Notes under the pieces: generated by a model
Told to the model about the DNA's origin: nothing
The model's database searches: none
What the model saw: only the letters and a program-made list of their open reading frames with translations
Program-made: the position numbers and the translations under genes
Shown: positions 32,022 to 35,751 of the stretch, in pieces
Layout of the letters: every line of letters begins with the position of its first letter
Position numbering within the stretch: position 1 is the first letter of the stretch
NCBI GenBank assembly: GCA_012837935.1
Contig: DUQG01000036.1
Location: 1 to 35,751 of the forward strand
DNA: 35,751 nucleotides
Origin: Bacteroidales bacterium
GTDB lineage: Bacteria > Bacteroidota > Bacteroidia > Bacteroidales > Paludibacteraceae
Direction: 5' to 3'

Positions 32022-33815
32022 CTACATCCTTTCCGGCACCTCAATTCCCAATAATCCCATTCCGGTTTTGATTACTGAGGCGATTGTTTCAGAGATAACG
32101 AGACGAAGGTTTCTCAAATCGTCATTTTCTTCACGTAAGATTGTGAACTCGTGATAGAATTGATTGTATTCTTTCACTAAATCGTAAATATAGTTGGCAA
32201 TCAGTGCCGGACTAAACTCAATTCCTGCCTGTTTTACCACATTGGGGAATTCGGCAATCAACTGAATTAGGTAATTTTCTTTTTCAGAAATTTCAAGTTG
32301 AGTATTTCTCAATGCCGAATGGTCAATTCCTTGCTCTTCTGCTTTGCGAAGTACCGATTTGATGCGAGCGTGCGTATATTGGATAAATGGTCCGGTATTT
32401 CCGTTGAAGTCGATAGATTCTTTTGGGTTGAAAGTCATGTTTTTGCGTGGGTCCACTTTTAGGATAAAGTATTTCAAAGCACCCAAACCAACCATGCGAG
32501 CGATGTTTTCAATCTCTTCGTCAGAAAGTCCGTCAAGTTTTCCTAATTCTTGCGAAGTTTCATGTGCCGTTTCCACCATTTCAGCTATCAAGTCGTCTGC
32601 ATCTACTACTGTTCCTTCGCGACTTTTCATTTTTCCTTCGGGGAGTTCCACCATCCCGTAAGAGAAATGTACCAAATCTTTTCCCCACTCAAAGCCTAAT
32701 TTATCCAACAAAATAGAAAGCACTTGAAAATGGTAATTCTGTTCATTCCCAACTACATAGACCATTTTTTTGATAGGATATTCTTCGTAACGAATTGTGG
32801 CAGTGCCGATATCTTGTGTCATGTAAACCGAAGTTCCGTCGGCGCGAAGCAGCAGTTTTTCATCCAATCCATCATTCGTTAAATCAGCCCATACGGAACC
32901 GTCTTCACGTTGGTAGAAAATATTTTTTGCTAAACCTTCTTCCACCTTCGATTTTCCTTCAGTGTAGGTGTCTGATTCGTAGTAGATTTTATCAAAATCA
33001 ACACCCAACTTCTTGTAAGTCTCGTCAAATCCGGCATACACCCATCCGTTCATTGTTTCCCAAAGTGTGCGAATTTCCTTATTGCCTTGTTCCCATTTTA
33101 GCAACATTTCCTGTGCTTGCTTGATTAGCGGCGCTTCTTTTTTTGCATCCTCTTCGCTCAAGCCTTGCAACATCAACTCTTGAATTTCGGCTTTATAGTG
33201 CTTGTCAAATTCCACGTAATATTTTCCCACAAGATGGTCGCCTTTCATACCTGAACTTTCGGGAGTTTCGCCGTTTCCAAACATTTGCCATGCCAACATC
33301 GACTTGCAGATATGAATTCCGCGGTCGTTTACAATGTTGGTTTTCACAATATCCCAACCGTTGGCTTTTTGAATTTCAGAAATACTGTATCCCAACAGAT
33401 TATTTCGGATATGTCCTAAATGGAGCGGTTTATTGGTGTTAGGCGATGAGTACTCAATCATCATCAAATCAGCGTTTTTACTTGGCTTTGTTGTTCCGAA
33501 ATTTTCGGAAGAGTGAATGGCTTTTAGTTGTTCCAGCCAATAGTTTGCTTTGATTTTTAGGTTCAAAAAACCTTTTACCACATTGTAAGATTCAATAAAA
33601 TCTACATCGTTAAGCAGTTTTGCACCAATCATTTCGGCAGTTTGTTCCGGTGATTTTTTTGCCGATTTCACAAACGGGAAAACCACAAGGGTAATATCGC
33701 CTTCAAATTCTTTTCTGGTTTTTTGAAATTGAATGGTTTCGGGTACAGGTTGCACGCCGTAAAGCGTATTGATAATTTCTGCAACTACCGGAGTTAACTG
33801 TGTGTCCAAGTTCAT
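32022..33815 (-). CDS. argS: Arginyl-tRNA synthetase
   Basis: Class I synthetase of 597 residues that charges tRNA-Arg. Features are an N-terminal tRNA-recognition domain, the HIGH-type motif HLGHIRNN at 132-139 after SSPNTNKP, and the KMSK-equivalent EGKMKSREGTVV. A DALR anticodon-binding domain closes the protein, with NFNGNTGPFIQYTHARI-like residues at its start and a GLLGIEVPERM end. I use the ATG at 33813-33815. The frame is open for 50 more codons, but a consensus -7 box at 33850-33857 lies inside that extension, and the extra residues lack family character. Confidence 0.97.
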   Translation of the reverse strand: MNLDTQLTPVVAEIINTLYGVQPVPETIQFQKTRKEFEGDITLVVFPFVKSAKKSPEQTAEMIGAKLLNDVDFIESYNVVKGFLNLKIKANYWLEQLKAIHSSENFGTTKPSKNADLMMIEYSSPNTNKPLHLGHIRNNLLGYSISEIQKANGWDIVKTNIVNDRGIHICKSMLAWQMFGNGETPESSGMKGDHLVGKYYVEFDKHYKAEIQELMLQGLSEEDAKKEAPLIKQAQEMLLKWEQGNKEIRTLWETMNGWVYAGFDETYKKLGVDFDKIYYESDTYTEGKSKVEEGLAKNIFYQREDGSVWADLTNDGLDEKLLLRADGTSVYMTQDIGTATIRYEEYPIKKMVYVVGNEQNYHFQVLSILLDKLGFEWGKDLVHFSYGMVELPEGKMKSREGTVVDADDLIAEMVETAHETSQELGKLDGLSDEEIENIARMVGLGALKYFILKVDPRKNMTFNPKESIDFNGNTGPFIQYTHARIKSVLRKAEEQGIDHSALRNTQLEISEKENYLIQLIAEFPNVVKQAGIEFSPALIANYIYDLVKEYNQFYHEFTILREENDDLRNLRLVISETIASVIKTGMGLLGIEVPERM

Positions 33816-33849
33816 TGTATCGTGTTTTTTCGAGATTGTTTTTAATCTG

Positions 33850-33857
33850 CAAAGATA
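33850..33857 (-). promoter_or_regulatory. Candidate -7 box of argS
   Basis: TATCTTTG on the minus strand, matching TAnnTTTG, about 35 bases before the argS ATG. It supports the shorter argS start. Confidence 0.5.
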
Positions 33858-34221
33858 ATACAAAGTAAAAACAAATGAAAATCTTAATAAGGAGTTATGA
33901 GAGGTTAGATTTAATCGTTTGAGATTTTTCTTTAAGAGCTTATTTTTTGTTATTTCATTACCCATTCAAATAATAGTAGAAACAACTATCAATTCTTTTG
34001 GCTCGCTTTAATGTTAAAAATACTGTATTTAAAATTTATTTCACTTTTCGAATGTAACGTTTTGCCCTTTTCAATCATCATATAAGTATAAGAACAATCA
34101 TAGAAATGATAAAAAAACGCTCAGATGTCGTAATTTTGGTTTTCAACACAAGGTTATGTTTATTGCGTATGGACTATATAATTTTTCTATCTCGATAAAA
34201 TAACGTTATAGCAATCTAATT
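33858..34221. other. Intergenic stretch without supported features
   Basis: AT-rich DNA between the argS promoter and the left end of the insertion sequence. A 30-codon frame exists near 34106, but it shows no family resemblance and I do not call it. Confidence 0.5.
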
Positions 34222-35485
34222 TACTCAACTTTCGCAAGTAAAATAACTTGCTGATTATTAATAAAAAAGCAGCATATTTGTTTGGTAAAGTCACTTTAAG
34301 TCACAATTCAAAACCCAACCAATATGCTGTGACACAAAGATACAACATTAGTTTCAGAAATAAAAGGCTTTTTTACTTCATCAGAAAAAGCTGTTTTGGC
34401 CATTTTAGACATTTTGAGTTCTTTGAAATTTTCAGATAAAAACTTTAGCTTTTCAACTGCTTGCAATTTACCGTATAGCAGTAAATTTAAGCTGACACTA
34501 TTGCTTTTTTTCCCGTTTTTTAACGTACAAGACCCGTGGTCGTACGCTTCATCAGGACTTTACAAAATCCTTTCGTGTGGAAAAGATGTTTTTTATCGTT
34601 TGTTGTCTAATAGTGCCATAAATTGGCGCAAGTCGGCTATTCAATAACAAAGCAATTGATAAAAAAGACCGCAAAAAACGACAATGAACCCACCGACAAT
34701 TCGCGTTGTCTGATTATAGATGACCCGATGCCATATCGCAAGGCATTCGTTTTGATTACCTACTTTGCGACAGTTGGTTTACCTGTTTTGAGCTAATCAA
34801 ATTCATTGCTCGAAGACGCATCAAATGTTATCTGCTCGGAATGGTAAAAAACGGAACTGCCAAATACCTGTTTAACGGCAAAGAGCTTACTGCCAAAGAG
34901 ATAGCAAAACTGCTTGTCAAAAAAGGAAAACTGAAACGTTCCAAGCTGCTGGGGTGTTATCATTCATCGGCAATCGTTACCTACAAAGGCATTGAAGTAA
35001 AACTCATTTTTTCCAAAGCCTCAAAACGAGGAATATACGGGGTTCTGCTTACTACTAACACGACATTGAACTTTGAACAGGCGTTTAAGATTTATACAAA
35101 TCGCTGGTCGATTGAAGTTTATTTTAGAGAGTACAAACAGTATTTGCAATTAGGCAAGTGCCAAGCGCAGAATTTTGACACTCAAATTGCAACTACAACA
35201 CTTTGTATGCTGCAATATAATTTGCTTGCCGTTGCTCGTCGCTTCTCTGCTTATCAAACCAACGGCGAATTGTTTCGAGCGTTAGAAAAAGACACGTTAC
35301 AACTAACCGTAAGTGAGCAAATATGGCAGATTATCATCGGAATGATGGTCGAAATAGCTGAAATTTTGAGCGTTGACCCCGAAAAGTGAATTCTCGAATT
35401 GTATCTGAAAATCAAAGACTTACAAAATATATTAATTTAAAACCCCTACCGCAAGCAGGGTAAATGAGCTTGCGAAAGTTAAGTA
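34222..35485 (+). mobile_element. Decayed IS4-type insertion sequence
   Basis: Terminal inverted repeats lie at 34222-34238 (TACTCAACTTTCGCAAG) and 35469-35485 (complement of TACTTAACTTTCGCAAG), one mismatch in 17 bases. They enclose a damaged transposase gene. Total length is about 1.26 kb, shorter than expected for this family, consistent with the internal deletion in the gene. No clear target duplication could be assigned. Confidence 0.75.
34324..35389 (+). pseudogene. IS4 family DDE transposase, disrupted
   Basis: Three frames are needed to read the protein. Frame one starts at ATG 34324, has a TGA at its third codon, then runs through SEIKGFFTSSEKAVLAILDI to NWRKSAIQ and stops at 34645. 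A shifted frame carries KQLIKKTAKNDNEPTDNSRC followed by LIIDD, with the first catalytic aspartate. At about 34730-34742 the sequence jumps to GIRFDYLLCDSWFTCFELIK in a third frame, with the second aspartate. A block that intact relatives have between these points appears to be missing. The last part has the Y-R-E-K signature (IYTNRWSIEVYFREYKQYLQ). The open tail alone (34841-35389) cannot be active. Confidence 0.85.
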
Positions 35486-35751
35486 ATTTATATAAACAAT
35501 TAGTAGTGTTGCACTGATTTTTTCTTTTTTCTTGTATATTGTTGATATATAGCTAAATATAAGCGTTCTTTAATTTGACGACTTGAATTTTAAACAAGTA
35601 ATTTTGCATTTTTTTATAAAATAATGCTAAGTACATGACAAAAATTTATATATATTGATATTATTTATAAAACAGGAGTTTAACAAAGTGTTTTCTATGT
35701 AATTCAGTCCATATTTAAAGAAACTTTTTGCTTTTCTACCATTGTTAAGTA

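Noticed and set aside
33816-33965. 50-residue N-terminal extension of argS
   Set aside because: A consensus -7 box lies inside it and the residues do not resemble ArgS. The start at 33815 fits the family.
1-35751. CRISPR arrays, tRNA genes and phage genes
   Set aside because: No direct repeats with regular unique spacers, no T-loop/anticodon patterns and no phage structural or integrase genes were seen. The heptamer arrays have no spacers.

Overview
The window is AT-rich chromosomal DNA from a member of the Bacteroidota, most likely the order Bacteroidales. The evidence is a type IX secretion C-terminal domain, HU/SPOR/Skp-like proteins of Bacteroidota type, DUF5063, genes without Shine-Dalgarno sequences, and repeated promoters of the form TTTG...TAnnTTTG (the -33/-7 signal of this phylum). 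Genus cannot be fixed by eye. No rRNA, tRNA or CRISPR array was seen.

Layout. 1-6170 is mostly minus strand: pgk, a small membrane protein, purE, gcvH, an EEP-family phosphodiesterase and two rhomboid proteases separated by a palindromic REP-like element. 6390-7480 (plus) holds HU and a Rieske-like lipoprotein whose histidine ligands are missing. 7660-10740 (minus) is envelope-related: a GT2 glycosyltransferase, murI and an M23 peptidase, followed by alaS on the plus strand. 13700-18220 (minus) carries a small ORF, an ECF sigma factor, an RlmI-like methyltransferase, a DEDD exonuclease, DUF5063 and an LpxL-like acyltransferase. Then come DUF2007 (plus), folK, a SPOR lipoprotein and a YD-like secreted protein (minus), and plus-strand sodB, a small membrane protein and a Skp-like chaperone. 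22680-25410 is less stable ground: a helicase-tail remnant and a T9SS cargo protein with a broken signal peptide. 26955-33815 returns to ordinary genes: TPM lipoprotein, rlmD, fic, nadB, Dabb and argS. The right end is a decayed IS4-type insertion sequence (34222-35485). 33858-34221 and 35486-35751 hold nothing I can support.

The most striking locus is 25511-26745 on the minus strand. About 1.2 kb without a credible protein has a near-ideal promoter, a boxA-like rRNA-type antitermination signal, many stable hairpins capped by GCAA (GNRA) or UUCG/UCCG (UNCG) tetraloops, and an intrinsic terminator that is fully paired only in the minus-strand transcript. I read it as a large structured non-coding RNA of unidentified class. 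Three DnaA-box-like 9-mers lie just upstream of its promoter.

A second theme is intergenic: at least ten gaps carry short arrays of diverged 7-mer or 8-mer units. Unit length is conserved while unit sequence changes from site to site. They resemble the STRR heptanucleotide repeats of cyanobacteria. A separate family of roughly 85-bp inverted repeats with TAGTCGC...GCGACTA ends occurs at two intergenic sites, plus one stray arm.
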